64,000 nt of DNA, taken from Portulaca oleracea (lineage: Eukaryota; Streptophyta; Magnoliopsida; Caryophyllales; Portulacaceae). The stretch is taken from contig CM055883.1 in the NCBI GenBank assembly GCA_029582165.1, positions 17,330,501 to 17,394,500 of the forward strand, written 5' to 3'. The position numbers and the translations under genes were made by a program. The notes beneath the pieces are model-generated. The model saw only the letters and a list, made by a program, of their open reading frames with translations, did not search any database and was not told the origin of the DNA. Positions 32,040 to 42,672 of the stretch are shown here, piece by piece (position 1 is the stretch's first letter; every line of letters starts with the position of its first letter).

Positions 32040-33613
32040 TGATGGAGATCAGCCCTCAGAACGTCATTTGGTGTCACCATGCTTTGAGGCCATCTATGAA
32101 TCCCAGAAGGTCCTTGACTATATCAAAGGTCATCCTGATGTGAGGCTATCTTTATTGTCTCAATACTTCATAATTGAGGCCTCACTCACATTTGGTCCCT
32201 TGGAGGTCGTTCATAATGTCCAAGCTTACATGGTCCGAAGGTCATTTGGGTTCCACAGAACTATTTCAATCTAGGCATGCGTTGAGGACGTTTATTTTGA
32301 GCCGGTTGTTCTTATTGAGGACGTTTATCTGGATCCGGTTGTTCTTTTCAACTTCGTTTGCGTTTCTCTTCTCTTTGGATGTCAACGAAGTTTATTTTAG
32401 AGCTGTCCTAAATGCCCAAGGGTGATCCATTTGGAGATCGTTTGCATTGTGCACAACTATTGCAATCTGGGAATGTCTATAAGGACCTCATTCGGGATCA
32501 GCTTGTCTTTTGGTGTTTCAGCAACATCCTTTTGGTCTTTTCACGTGGATTGCGTCATCTTCTACTTATTGGAGGTCATTAATCTTTTATGCAATCTGAA
32601 TATGCGCAGGAGGACCTCCATCTTGAGTCTGTTGAGAATTTGGATGTCCAAGGACGTTCCCTACTAGAGGAAGACTATTTGAACCTTTTTGACTTCACTT
32701 CCTCAGTTGTTGAGTTCTTTCTAATTCAGTGAGGTGTTTGTCAATGATGCCCTCTATGAAGACGTCACTTTCGAGCTGTTGAGGTCCTTCCAGCTCGTGA
32801 GGTGATTATCCAGCCTTGCCCACGTGAGGAATGCTGCTCCAACAAGAAAGCGCCATGTGTGATGTTTCTAGAGCCTTCCAATTGTTCTAGAAGCTTCATG
32901 AAGATGCCATGTGTTTTACTTTTATTAGTCCTCATTACCAATGGGTCTAGAAGCTTCCTAAGTAAGTTACATATTATCTTATTCTGATGTAATTAGTTTA
33001 ATTAAGCAAGATTATGATGTTTTCTTTTGGCTCAAGAAACTCCTAATTAGATATCACAGCTGGGTTTATATGTGAGATCATTGTAATCTATAACTTGAAA
33101 TATGAAATATAAGAATTGAGTGCCTTACTGAGCCTCTTGTTTCTGAGTGACGTTAAACTCTCAAATTTGGTGAATTCTACTACAGTATCAAGGATTTGGC
33201 AATCGTTGTGGTGGGTGTAGAGCTTGGTAGCTTCAATGGTGGTGTGCCTGTATCCATTGAGATCATCGAGTCCATTGCCCTTGTGTTCTAGCTGTGGTGT
33301 GCACAGACGGCAGCTCAAGTCTATCTTTCCTTTTCTGTTTTCCCATCCCTCATTATCCATTTTAATCCATTTGATGTTATTTGGAGCGTAGTGAACCGGG
33401 TTCTATCTTGGAGTAGGTTATTCGTGTTGTTCTTGCTCATCCGATCACTTTTCACACCTCACCTATTTCATCCATCTGATCCTTGTCGTTTACCCTCTTT
33501 TTTGGAGTGATTGTAATCGATTTTCTATTGTGAGGTCTCAGATTCCCAGTGTTGTGTGTCCGTTTGGTGTCTGTGAGGTCTTCATTCTGATCTTAGCTAT
33601 CTTGTATACATCA
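32040..33613 (+). repeat. Array LTR 2
   Basis: Starts TGATGGAGATC right after the polypurine tract and ends TACATCA before the PBS; 1574 bp. The TATA region reads TTTATATGTGAG, lacking about 12 bases present in LTRs 4 and 5 (TTTATATATACCCAC). Within the LTR the phrase GAGGACGTTTAT...CCGGTTGTTCTT is repeated twice in tandem (about 32284-32350). Confidence 0.9.
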
Positions 33614-33616
33614 ACT

Positions 33617-33628
33617 TGGTATCAGAGC
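33617..33628 (+). promoter_or_regulatory. PBS, unit 2
   Basis: TGGTATCAGAGC, complementary to the 3' end of initiator Met tRNA, 3 bases after the LTR end. Confidence 0.9.
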
Positions 33629-33887
33629 TGAGTTTCATCTTGGAGGGAGTCATTTGTGTTATTCTTGATGTTGGGCAGTAGTAGAACACCATAGGAGGTT
33701 GCAGAGCTAACTACCATGTTGGTGAGTGAGTTTTGGTTCCTTTGAGCCTAAACCCGTCCCAAATCAGGCGAAACGCATAGCCCCAAAAATCCCAGCAGCC
33801 TTGATGATTCGTTTCAGATTTCTTTAAGCCTAAACACATCCCAAATCAGCCTAAACACATAGCCAAAAAAAAAAAAAACCAGCAACC

Positions 33888-34862
33888 ATGAATTTCAACA
33901 AGTCTTCATCTCGAAAGAGTGAGAAAATTTTGAAGGAGGAAAGGAGATTAAGGAGATTGAGGCGTGAGATCAAGATGTTACAATTGGAGATACATTTGTG
34001 TGAATTTATTTCTGATTCCATGAAGTCATTTGAAACACCTTTGATTCAAGAGGAAGAACAAAAGGATGAACACGGGGTTTATTTTAATCACCCTCCTATT
34101 TTTGATGTGTACGAAGATGAACAAGATTATAAGGGGTTAGAGGAGGAAGAAGAGGAAAATCCCTTTAGTGGATCCGGGAGAGGAGGTGGAGATCATAGAT
34201 ATGATGAGGAAGTAGAGGATCTTAATGAAGAAGAGTATGTAAATGAACATTTGGAGGATCCTGTCTACGATGAGGTGGTTGAGGACTATCTGTCCTTGAC
34301 ACAGTCAATGACCTTAGTGTGCTGTCAGCCAATGACATTGTCAGAATCAGAACCTCAGCTCGTGAATATCAACATAATGTCATCTTTAGGTGCTACAAGG
34401 ATGAGAATGGAGGATGAAGCTTCCGGTGGCTTCAATGTTGAGTTTGTTAATTTCCAACCACGTTCACTTCTATGGGTGAACTTGGAGGTGACAAGAAGAC
34501 CAAAACGAAAGAGGTGGAAGCGAAGGAGGTCGAAGTGTGAGAAATGGAGTATCAAGCCCTTGACAAACTCAATGGAGGAGATCATTGTTTCTATTGGTGA
34601 TGTTGACTTTCCAGCCTTGATTCTATTCAAATTAATTGGTGACCAATATTTTGGTCAAGGTATGGGATCTCAAGAATTTCCTTATTACATTATTTTGTTG
34701 GGCATGAATGAAACATACTTGCCAATATTTTGGTCAATTGGGAGTTTCATGAATGCGTGTTATGTGAAATTTCATGTACTTTGGTGTTGTGTTGAGAAGG
34801 TTATCATGATTATACAACTTTGGTTGAGTCAAAAAAGTGGAAAAGAAGTGATGTCATCTTAA
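33888..34862 (+). CDS. Array unit 2 accessory protein, 324 aa
   Basis: Same start and sequence as unit 3 for 324 codons, then a TAA (unit 1 shares the ATCTTAA change; unit 3 has ATATTAT and reads on). Order: basic coiled coil (about 14-40), acidic region (about 60-130), Arg/Lys cluster 'RRPKRKRWKRRRSK' (about 203-216) that could be nuclear-localising or nucleic-acid binding, then a hydrophobic, aromatic- and Cys-rich part with 'FPYYIILLGMNETYLPIFW' and 'VLWCCVEKVIMIIQLWL'. No catalytic motif is visible. Not recognised as any known family beyond the N-terminal similarity to the stub at 13093-13848. It may be a gag substitute or just a decaying frame. Confidence 0.55.
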   Translation: MNFNKSSSRKSEKILKEERRLRRLRREIKMLQLEIHLCEFISDSMKSFETPLIQEEEQKDEHGVYFNHPPIFDVYEDEQDYKGLEEEEEENPFSGSGRGGGDHRYDEEVEDLNEEEYVNEHLEDPVYDEVVEDYLSLTQSMTLVCCQPMTLSESEPQLVNINIMSSLGATRMRMEDEASGGFNVEFVNFQPRSLLWVNLEVTRRPKRKRWKRRRSKCEKWSIKPLTNSMEEIIVSIGDVDFPALILFKLIGDQYFGQGMGSQEFPYYIILLGMNETYLPIFWSIGSFMNACYVKFHVLWCCVEKVIMIIQLWLSQKSGKEVMSS

Positions 34863-35605
34863 CTAGATTTTATTAGCTATGATGATGCTTGTTGTGGATT
34901 AGTGTGGAATGTTGTTAAGGCTTTGATCATATGTTCTATATTGGAAAGTATTCATTGGATGTTTACTGAGGAAGTTGTGCCAGGAGGTACAATGTCGTGC
35001 CATATCTTCACCATGTTTAGTAAGAGAAGCATCTATGTCGCATATCCTTTTGCTCAAATTGTCAGTTGTTTTGTCTTGAGGCCTTCCAAATAGTCAAGCA
35101 CTGTTATGCACATTCCTTATTAACCTTGGTTCGCCATTAATCCTACAATCAACCCACCACTGAAACCCCTATTGTCCTTAGCCCACAAAACATCCCAAAA
35201 AGCCCCACATAAACCCCTCATACAAAATAACTTCCTTTTCAACAAGGGGAGTTTCCAAACCTACTTTCCATACCCCTTTATACCTACATCCTCACCCTGC
35301 ATAAATGAGCCAATTCCTATCATCCACCAACCTATGCTTTTGTCCTTAAGGACCTGGTTTTTGAAGTTCCTTGATAGGACTGAGGACGTTATTCTCCTAG
35401 ACCAATACACAAACCCAAGCTCCTCAAATAGCCACCCCTTCCTTACCCATCCTTTGGAATAATCAATATTGAAGTTGATCCTTTTGGAGGTGGTTCTATG
35501 TCCTTTAGGCCATACTATTCTTGGTGTATATCATTGAGGCCATATTATTCTGAAGAGGAAAACCTTCCAAGCTTGAGGACAAACTTTTCTCAACTTGGGG
35601 GGGAA
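34863..35605 (+). pseudogene. Unit 2 downstream coding remnant with 220-bp deletion
   Basis: Nearly identical to 31297-32039, including the same TTTGGAATA deletion junction and G7 purine tract. Confidence 0.8.
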
Positions 35606-37183
35606 TGATGGAGATCAGCCCTCAGAACGTCATTTGGTGTCACCATGCTTTGAGGCCATCTATGAATCCCAGAAGGTCCTTGACTATATCAAAGGTCATC
35701 CAGCTGATGTGAGGCTATCTTTATTGTCTCAATACTTCATAATTGAGGCCTCACTCACATTTGGTCCCTTGGAGGTCGTTCATAATGTCCAAGCTTACAT
35801 GGTCCGAAGGTCATTTGGGTTCCACAGAACTATTTCAATCTAGGCATGCGTTGAGGACGTTTATTTTGAGCCGGTTGTTCTTATTGAGGACGTTTATCTG
35901 GATCCGGTTGTTCTTTTCAACTTCGTTTGCGTTTCTCTTCTCTTTGGATGTCAACGAAGTTTATTTTAGAGCTGTCCTAAATGCCCAAGGGTGATCCATT
36001 TGGAGATCGTTTGCATTGTGCACAACTATTGCAATCTGGGAATGTCTATAAGGACCTCATTCGGGATCAGCTTGTCTTTTGGTGTTTCAGCAACATCCTT
36101 TTGGTCTTTTCACGTGGATTGCGTCATCTTCTACTTATTGGAGGTCATTAATCTTTTATGCAATCTGAATATGCGCAGGAGGACCTCCATCTTGAGTCTG
36201 TTGAGAATTTGGATGTCCAAGGACGTTCCCTACTAGAGGAAGACTATTTGAACCTTTTTGACTTCACCTCGGTTGTTGAGTTCTTTCTAATTCAGTGAGG
36301 TGTTTGTCAATGATGCCCTCTATGAAGACGTCACTTTCGAGCTGTTGAGGTCCTTCCAGCTCGTGAGGTGATTATCCAGCCTTGCCCACGTGAGGAATGC
36401 TGCTCCAACAAGAAAGCGCCATGTGTGATGTTTCTAGAGCCTTCCAATTGTTCTAGAAGCTTCATGAAGATGCCATGTGTTTTACTTTTATTAGTCCTCA
36501 TTACCAATGGGTCTAGAAGCTTCCTAAGTAAGTTACATATTATCTTATTCTGATGTAATTAGTTTAATTAAGCAAGATTATGATGTTTTCTTTTGGCTCA
36601 AGAAACTCCTAATTAGATATCACAGCTGGGTTTATATGTGAGATCATTGTAATCTATAACTTGAAATATGAAATATAAGAATTGAGTGCCTTACTGAGCC
36701 TCTTGTTTCTGAGTGACGTTAAACTCTCAAATTTGGTGAATTCTACTACAGTATCAAGGATTTGGCAATCGTTGTGGTGGGTGTAGAGCTTGGTAGCTTC
36801 AATGGTGGTGTGCCTGTATCCATTGAGATCATCGAGTCCATTGCCCTTGTGTTCTAGCTGTGGTGTGCCTGTATCAGCTTGAGCTCAAGTCTATCTTTCC
36901 TTTTCTGTTTTCCCATCCCTCATTATCCATTTTAATCCATTTGATGTTATTTGGAGCGTAGTGAACCGGGTTCTATCTTGGAGGAGGTTATTCGTGTTGT
37001 TCTTGCTCATCCGATCACTTTTCACACCTCACCCATTTCATCCATCTGATCCTTGTCGTTTACCCTCTTTTTTGGAGTGATTGTAATCGATTTTCTATTG
37101 TGAGGTCTCAGATTCCCAGTGTTGTGTGTCCGTTTGGTGTCTGTGAGGTCTTCATTCTGATCTTAGCTATCTTGTATACATCA
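35606..37183 (+). repeat. Array LTR 3
   Basis: 1578 bp, almost identical to LTR 2 by eye, with the same shortened TATA region (TTTATATGTGAG). Confidence 0.9.
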
Positions 37184-37186
37184 ACT

Positions 37187-37198
37187 TGGTATCAGAGC
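37187..37198 (+). promoter_or_regulatory. PBS, unit 3
   Basis: TGGTATCAGAGC, 3 bases after LTR 3. Confidence 0.9.
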
Positions 37199-37449
37199 TG
37201 AGTTTCATCTTGGAGGGAGTCATTTGTGTTATTCTTGATGTTGGGCAGTAGTAGAACACCATAGGAGGTTGCGAGCTAACTACCATGTTGGTGAGTGAGT
37301 TTTGGTTCCTTTGAGCCTAAACCGTCCCAAATCAAAGTAAACGCATAGCCCAAAATCCAGCGACCTTGATGATTCGTTTCAGATTTCTTTAAGCCTAAAC
37401 ACATCCCAAATCAGCCTAAACACATAGCCAAAAAAAAAAACCAGCAACC

Positions 37450-38655
37450 ATGAATTTCAACAAGTCTTCATCTCGAAAGAGTGAGAAAATTTTGAAGGAG
37501 GAAAGGAGATTAAGGAGATTGAGGCGTGAGATCAAGATGTTACAATTGGAGATACATTTGTGTGAATTTATTTCTAATTCCATGAAGTCATTTGAAACAC
37601 CTTTGATTCAAGAGGAAGAACAAAAGGATGAACACGGGGTTTATTTTAATCACCCTCCTATTTTTGATGTGTACGAAGATGAACAAGATTATAAGGGGTT
37701 AGAGGAGGAAGAAGAGGAAAATCCCTTTAGTGGATCCGGGAGAGGAGGTGGAGATCATAGATATGATGAGGAAGTAGAGGATCTTAATGAAGAAGAGTAT
37801 GTAAATGAACATTTGGAGGATCCTGTCTACGATGAGGTGGTTGAGGACTATCTGTCCTTGACACAGTCAATGACCTTAGTGTGCTGTCAGCCAATGACAT
37901 TGTCAGAATCAGAACCTCAGCTCGTGAATATCAACATAATGTCATCTTTAGGTGCTACAAGGATGAGAATGGAGGATGAAGCTTCCGGTGGCTTCAATGT
38001 TGAGTTTGTTAATTTCCAACCACGTTCACTTCTATGGGTGAACTTGGAGGTGACAAGAAGACCAAAACGAAAGAGGTGGAAGCGAAGGAGGTCGAAGTGT
38101 GAGAAATGGAGTATCAAGCCCTTGACAAACTCAATGGAGGAGATCATTGTTTCTATTGGTGATGTTGACTTTCCAGCCTTGATTCTATTCAAATTAATTG
38201 GTGACCAATATTTTGGTCAAGGTATGGGATCTCAAGAATTTCCTTATTACATTATTTTGTTGGGCATGAATGAAACATACTTGCCAATATTTTGGTCAAT
38301 TGGGAGTTTCATGAATGCGTGTTTTGTGAAATTTCATGTACTTTGGTGTTGTGTTGAGAAGGTTATCATGATTATACAACTTTGGTTGAGTCAAAAAAGT
38401 GGAAAAGAAGTGATGTCATATTATCTTGATTTTATGAGCTATGATGATGCTTGTTGTGGATTAGTGTGGAATGTTGTTAAGGATTTGATCATATGTTCTA
38501 TATTGGGAAGTATTCATTGGATATTTACTGAGGAAGTTGTGCTAGGAGGTACAATGTCGTGCCATACCTTCACCATGTTTAGCAAGAGAAGATCCTATGT
38601 CGCATATCCTTTTGCTCAAATTGTCAGTTGTTTTGTCTTGAGGCCTTCCAAATAG
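37450..38655 (+). CDS. Array unit 3 accessory protein, 401 aa (longest intact copy)
   Basis: The ATG follows an A-run and 'CCAGCAACC'. The protein has: residues 1-45 basic coiled coil with 'ILKEERRLRRLRREIKMLQLEI'-type heptads; 'HPPIFDVYEDEQD', resembling the acidic linker often seen before protease in chromovirus polyproteins; an acidic stretch to about 130; the basic cluster 'PKRKRWKRRRSK' at about 204-215; then about 170 residues rich in hydrophobic, Trp and Cys residues ('GSFMNACFVKFHVLWCC', 'ACCGLVWNVVKDLIICSILG'). It ends at TAG where unit 4 has CAG and reads on, so 401 aa is probably a shortened form of a longer ancestral frame. No zinc knuckle, protease or RT motif. Function unknown; structural (gag-like) or RNA-binding are guesses. 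Confidence 0.6.
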   Translation: MNFNKSSSRKSEKILKEERRLRRLRREIKMLQLEIHLCEFISNSMKSFETPLIQEEEQKDEHGVYFNHPPIFDVYEDEQDYKGLEEEEEENPFSGSGRGGGDHRYDEEVEDLNEEEYVNEHLEDPVYDEVVEDYLSLTQSMTLVCCQPMTLSESEPQLVNINIMSSLGATRMRMEDEASGGFNVEFVNFQPRSLLWVNLEVTRRPKRKRWKRRRSKCEKWSIKPLTNSMEEIIVSIGDVDFPALILFKLIGDQYFGQGMGSQEFPYYIILLGMNETYLPIFWSIGSFMNACFVKFHVLWCCVEKVIMIIQLWLSQKSGKEVMSYYLDFMSYDDACCGLVWNVVKDLIICSILGSIHWIFTEEVVLGGTMSCHTFTMFSKRRSYVAYPFAQIVSCFVLRPSK

Positions 38656-39016
38656 TCAGGCACTGTTATGCACATTCCTTACCAACCTTGGTTCGCCATT
38701 AATCCTACAATCAACCCACCACTGAAACCCCTATTGTCCTTAGCCCACAAAACATCCCAAAAAGCCCCACATAAACCCCTCATACCAAATAACTTCTTTT
38801 TCAACAAGGGGAGTTTCCAAACCTACTTTCCATACCCCTTTTATCCCCACATCATCACCCTGCATAAATGAGCCAATTCCCATCATCAACCAACCTACGC
38901 TTTCGTCCTTAAGGACCTGGTTTTTGAAGTTCCTTGATAGGACTGAGGACGTTATTCTCCTAGACTAATACACAAACCCAAGCTCCTCAAATAGCCACCC
39001 CCTCCTTACCCATCCT

Positions 39017-39399
39017 TTGGAATACTATCCTTATGTGTTTCCTGAAGAAAAACCCCCTGGTTTACCTCCTGAATTTGAGTTTCAGCATAACCGGAAGAAG
39101 GTAGCTAAGTTTTATTATTTTGCTCACGAGAAAAAGAAGTTGGGTTTTCTGCTGGGTGATCTTGTCTGGATATACTTAAAGAAGGAAAGATTTCGATCCA
39201 AGAGGAAAGGCAGGTTGGTTCCAAGAGCTGAAGATTTCTTTGAGGTCCTTGGAATAATCAATATTGAAGTTGATCCTTTTGGAGGCGGTTCAATGTCCTT
39301 TAGGCCATACTATTCTTGGTGTATATCATTGAGGCCATATTATTCTGAAGGGGAAAACCTTCCAAGTTTGAAGACAAACTTTTCTCAACTTGGGGGTTA
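39017..39399 (+). pseudogene. Pol stub: RT start fused to integrase C-terminus
   Basis: The translation has 'YPYVFPEEKPPGLPPEFEFQH', matching the start of chromovirus RT (usually 'FPEEIPPGLPPxRGIEHxID'), running straight into 'RKKVAKFYYFAHEKKKLGFLLGDLVWIYLKKERFRSKRKGRLVPRAEDFFEVL', the end of integrase (usually 'GDLVWVHLRKERFPxKRKxKLxPRADGPFxVL'), then 'LPSLKTNFSQLGG' before the purine tract. RT core, RNase H and the integrase catalytic core between them are deleted. The frame runs on into the LTR to 39631. It cannot encode an enzyme. Confidence 0.8.
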
Positions 39400-40983
39400 T
39401 GATGGAGATCAGCCCTCAGAACGTTATTTGGTGTCACCATGCTTTGAGGCCATCTATGAATCCCAGAAGGTCCATATCAAAGGTCATCCAACTGATGTGA
39501 GGCTATCTTTATTGTCTCAATACTTCATAATTGAGGCCTCACTCACATTTGGTCCCTTGGAGGTCGTTCATAATGTCCAAACTTACATGGTCCGAAGGTC
39601 ATTTGGGTTCCACAGAACTATTTCAATATAGGCATGCGTTGAGGATGTTTATTTTGAGCCGGTTGTTCTTATTGTGGACGTTTATCTGGATCCGGTTGTT
39701 CTTTTCAACTTCGTTTGCGTTTCTCTTCTCTTTGGGTGTCAAGGAAGTTTATTTTTGAGCTGTCCTAAATGCCCAAGGGTGATCCATTTGGAGATCGTTT
39801 GCATTGTGCACAACTATTGCAATCTGGGAATGTCTATAAGGACCTCATTCGGGATCAGCTTGTCTTTTGGTGTTTCAGCAACATCCTTTTGGTCTTTTCA
39901 CTTGGATTGCGTCATCTTCTACTTATTGGAGGTCATTAATCTTTTATGCAATCTGAATATGCGCAGGAGGACCTCCATCTTGAGTCTGTTGAGAATTTGG
40001 ACGTCCAAGGACGTTCCCTACTAGAGGAAGACTATTTGCACCTTTTTTACTTCACTTCCTGAGTTGTTGAGTTCTTTCCAATTCAGTGAGCTGTTTGTCA
40101 AGTAGGCCCTCTATGAAGACGTCACTTTTGAGCTGTTGAGGTCCTTCCAGCTCGTGAGGTGATTACCAAGCCTTGCCCACGTGAGGAATGCTGCTCCAAT
40201 AAGAAAGCGCCATGTGTGATGTTTCTAGAGCCTTCCAATTGTTCTAGAAGCTTCATGAAGATGCCATGTGTTTTGCTTTTATTAGTCCTCATTACCAATG
40301 GGTCTAGAAGCTTCCTAAATTAGTTACATATTATCTTATTCTGATGTAAATAGTTTAATTAAGCAAGATTAGGATGTTTTCTTTTGGCTCAAGAAACTCC
40401 TAATTAGATATCTCAGCTAGGTTTATATATACCCACTTTGAGATCATTGTAATCTATAACTTGAAATATTAAATATGAGAATTGAGTGCCTTACTGAGCC
40501 TCTTGTTTCTGAGTGACGTTAAACTCTCAAATTTAGTTAATTCTACTATAGTATCATGGATTTGGCAATCCTTGTGGTGGGTGTAGAGCTTGGTAGCTTC
40601 AATGGTGGGGTACCTGTATCCATTGAGATCATCGAGTCCATTGCCCTTGTGTTCTAGCTGTGGTGTGCCTGTATCAGCTTGAGCTCAAGTCTATCTTTCC
40701 TTTTCTGTTTTCCCATCCCTCATTATCCATTTTAATCCATTTGATGTTATTTGGAGCGTAGTGAACCGGGTTCTATCTTGGAGGAGGTTATTCGTGTTGT
40801 TCTTGCTCATCCGATCACTTTTCACACCTCACCCATTTCATCAATCTGATCTTTGTCGATTACCCTCTATTTTGGAGTGATTGTAATAGATTTTCTATTG
40901 TGAGGTCTCAGATTCCCAGTGTTGTGTGTCCGTTGGGTGTCTGTGAGGTCATCACTCTGATCTTAGCGACCTTGCATACATCA
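39400..40983 (+). repeat. Array LTR 4
   Basis: 1584 bp. It keeps the full TATA region TTTATATATACCCAC (about 40422). More substitutions separate it from LTRs 2 and 3 than separate those from each other. The preceding purine tract is GGGGG then TTA. Confidence 0.9.
40422..40432 (+). promoter_or_regulatory. TATA box, array LTR 4
   Basis: TTTATATATAC; the same motif occurs in LTR 5 (about 51389). LTRs 2 and 3 lack the second half. Confidence 0.65.
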
Positions 40984-40986
40984 ACT

Positions 40987-40998
40987 TGGTATCAGAGC
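40987..40998 (+). promoter_or_regulatory. PBS, unit 4
   Basis: TGGTATCAGAGC, 3 bases after LTR 4. Confidence 0.9.
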
Positions 40999-41100
40999 TG
41001 AGTTTCATCCTAGAGGGAGTCGTTTGTGTTATTCTTGATGTTGGGCAGTAGTAGAACACCACAGGAGGTTGCAGAGCTAGCTACCATTTTGGTGAGTGAG

Positions 41101-42524
41101 TGATAAGTGAATTTTATATAGATATTTTAAGTACTTTATAGGTAATTAACTTTTATATTTTAGTCGGTTTTCTATTGTAATTTAGTCTTTTTATATTAAA
41201 TTCTGTAATATTCTTCACTTGGTCGGAATTTAGTCTGTTTTGCAGAATTTAAAAGAAGTGAAAGAGAAGAAGAGGAAGAGAATTAAAAAGATGGAAGATA
41301 GGCTGGCCCAATTGCAATTCTCGGCTCAACCCAGCTGAGGCGGAAAAACAAGGCGCTGCTAACGTTTTTGAAAACGCAGCCAGCGCTTTGTCCAAAAACT
41401 TCAAAAGCCGAGAAAAAGCGAAACGCAGCCAGCGTTTTGTCCAAAAACTTCAAAAGCCGAGAAAAAACAAAACGCAGCCAGCGTTTTGAAAACGCAGCCA
41501 ACGTTTCTTCAGCTGCAGCCAGCGCCCATTCGCGGAAGATTCTAAATTTTTGGATAAAACGCAACCAGCGTTTTGTTTCCTAGCCCAGCCCTATAAAAGT
41601 GATTTATATACGCCGTGTGACGGCATTCGGAAATCATTCTATTTTCTTCTACACGCCGTTTAGTCATAGGTTTTCTCTGTAATTCCTCCCTTCGGGGAGC
41701 CGCTCTAGTAGTTTAGGAACAAAAGAGGAGGAGAAGGAGATCGATTTCTGTGACACAAAGAGATCGAATTCGACAACTCGAACGTTCGGTTTAATTTCTA
41801 TTTACTTTATGCTTCGTTATTCAGTTTTTATTATCGCTTTCTTAGTTTTTATTATGAGTAGCTAATTTCCCTTGTTTGAGGGATAAACTCGATGTCTTTT
41901 GATTAAATTTGAATACAGTTTTGGTGTTAGGATATCCTTTTATTCGTTTAATTTGCGTGTATTGTATGTCATGGTAATTTCACAACAGAACGACAGTTTG
42001 AGTCTGTACATGGTTTTAGATTCTCGACAACAGAACGACAGTTTGAGTCTTGAATTGGAATGCATAGATTGAATAGGTTTAGAAAATAGTTAGACATAAT
42101 GATTCTTGCCTAGGGTCAATTTATAATCAGTTCTTATCTTTGATTAGGCTAAATATTTAGAAATAATGTTTAGTTTAATCACTGTAACTCAGCTAGGATC
42201 AAAAGATCGAAGTGACAAGGCCTAGAAAGATTATAGTCCCCGAATTATCTTGTTACCTGCACCAGGATTGTTGATAATTTGATTGATTGACTAGAGTAGA
42301 CTCCCCTAAATTCTTTAATTTATTTGGTTGAATCTTTTAGTTTCCTGCTTCCTTAGTTAATTATCTGAATCATTACCCACAACTCTTTGATCGACCTAGC
42401 ATCCTTTGTAGTGAACTAGTTTAGTGCGTAGTTGAACACAAGTCCCTGAGAGAGAACGATATTTTATTACTACACAGACCCGTACACTTACGGTACACGG
42501 ACACCTATATGTTTAGGTCTGTCA
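41101..42524 (+). repeat. 5' LTR, Athila-like element
   Basis: 1424 bp. It lacks about 85 bp present in the 3' LTR just after TTTTGCAGAAT. It has a duplicated GC-word segment (AACGCAGCCAGCGTTTTGTCC plus AAAAACTTCAAAAGCCGAG) at about 41380-41480. Words of the form ACGCAGCCAGCG run from 41345 to 41575. The TATA box is at 41591. Confidence 0.95.
41591..41599 (+). promoter_or_regulatory. TATA box, 5' LTR
   Basis: CTATAAAAG immediately after the GC-word block; the 3' LTR has the same at 47304-47312. Confidence 0.75.
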
Positions 42525-42530
42525 AGTTTT

Positions 42531-42549
42531 TGGCGCCGTTACCGGGGAC
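42531..42549 (+). promoter_or_regulatory. Primer-binding site, Athila type
   Basis: TGGCGCCGTTACCGGGGAC begins 6 bases after the 5' LTR end. Confidence 0.9.
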
Positions 42550-42672
42550 TTGTTTCCCCAACCACCATTAGACGAACGCACTCTGGTTGACTAGGTTTTT
42601 TACTGTTTTTTCTTTAAACCCTACAAAATCAAATAAAAATTAAAATTTTTTAAAATCTAAAAAAATAAAAAT

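Noticed and set aside
32029..32667. Several 60-115 aa ORFs in each array LTR
   Set aside because: They lie wholly in LTR sequence, repeat with it, differ in frame between LTRs and have no recognisable motif.
30047..40998. tRNA-like phrases TGGTATCAGAGC
   Set aside because: These are 12-base primer-binding sites after LTRs, not tRNA genes; no cloverleaf surrounds them.
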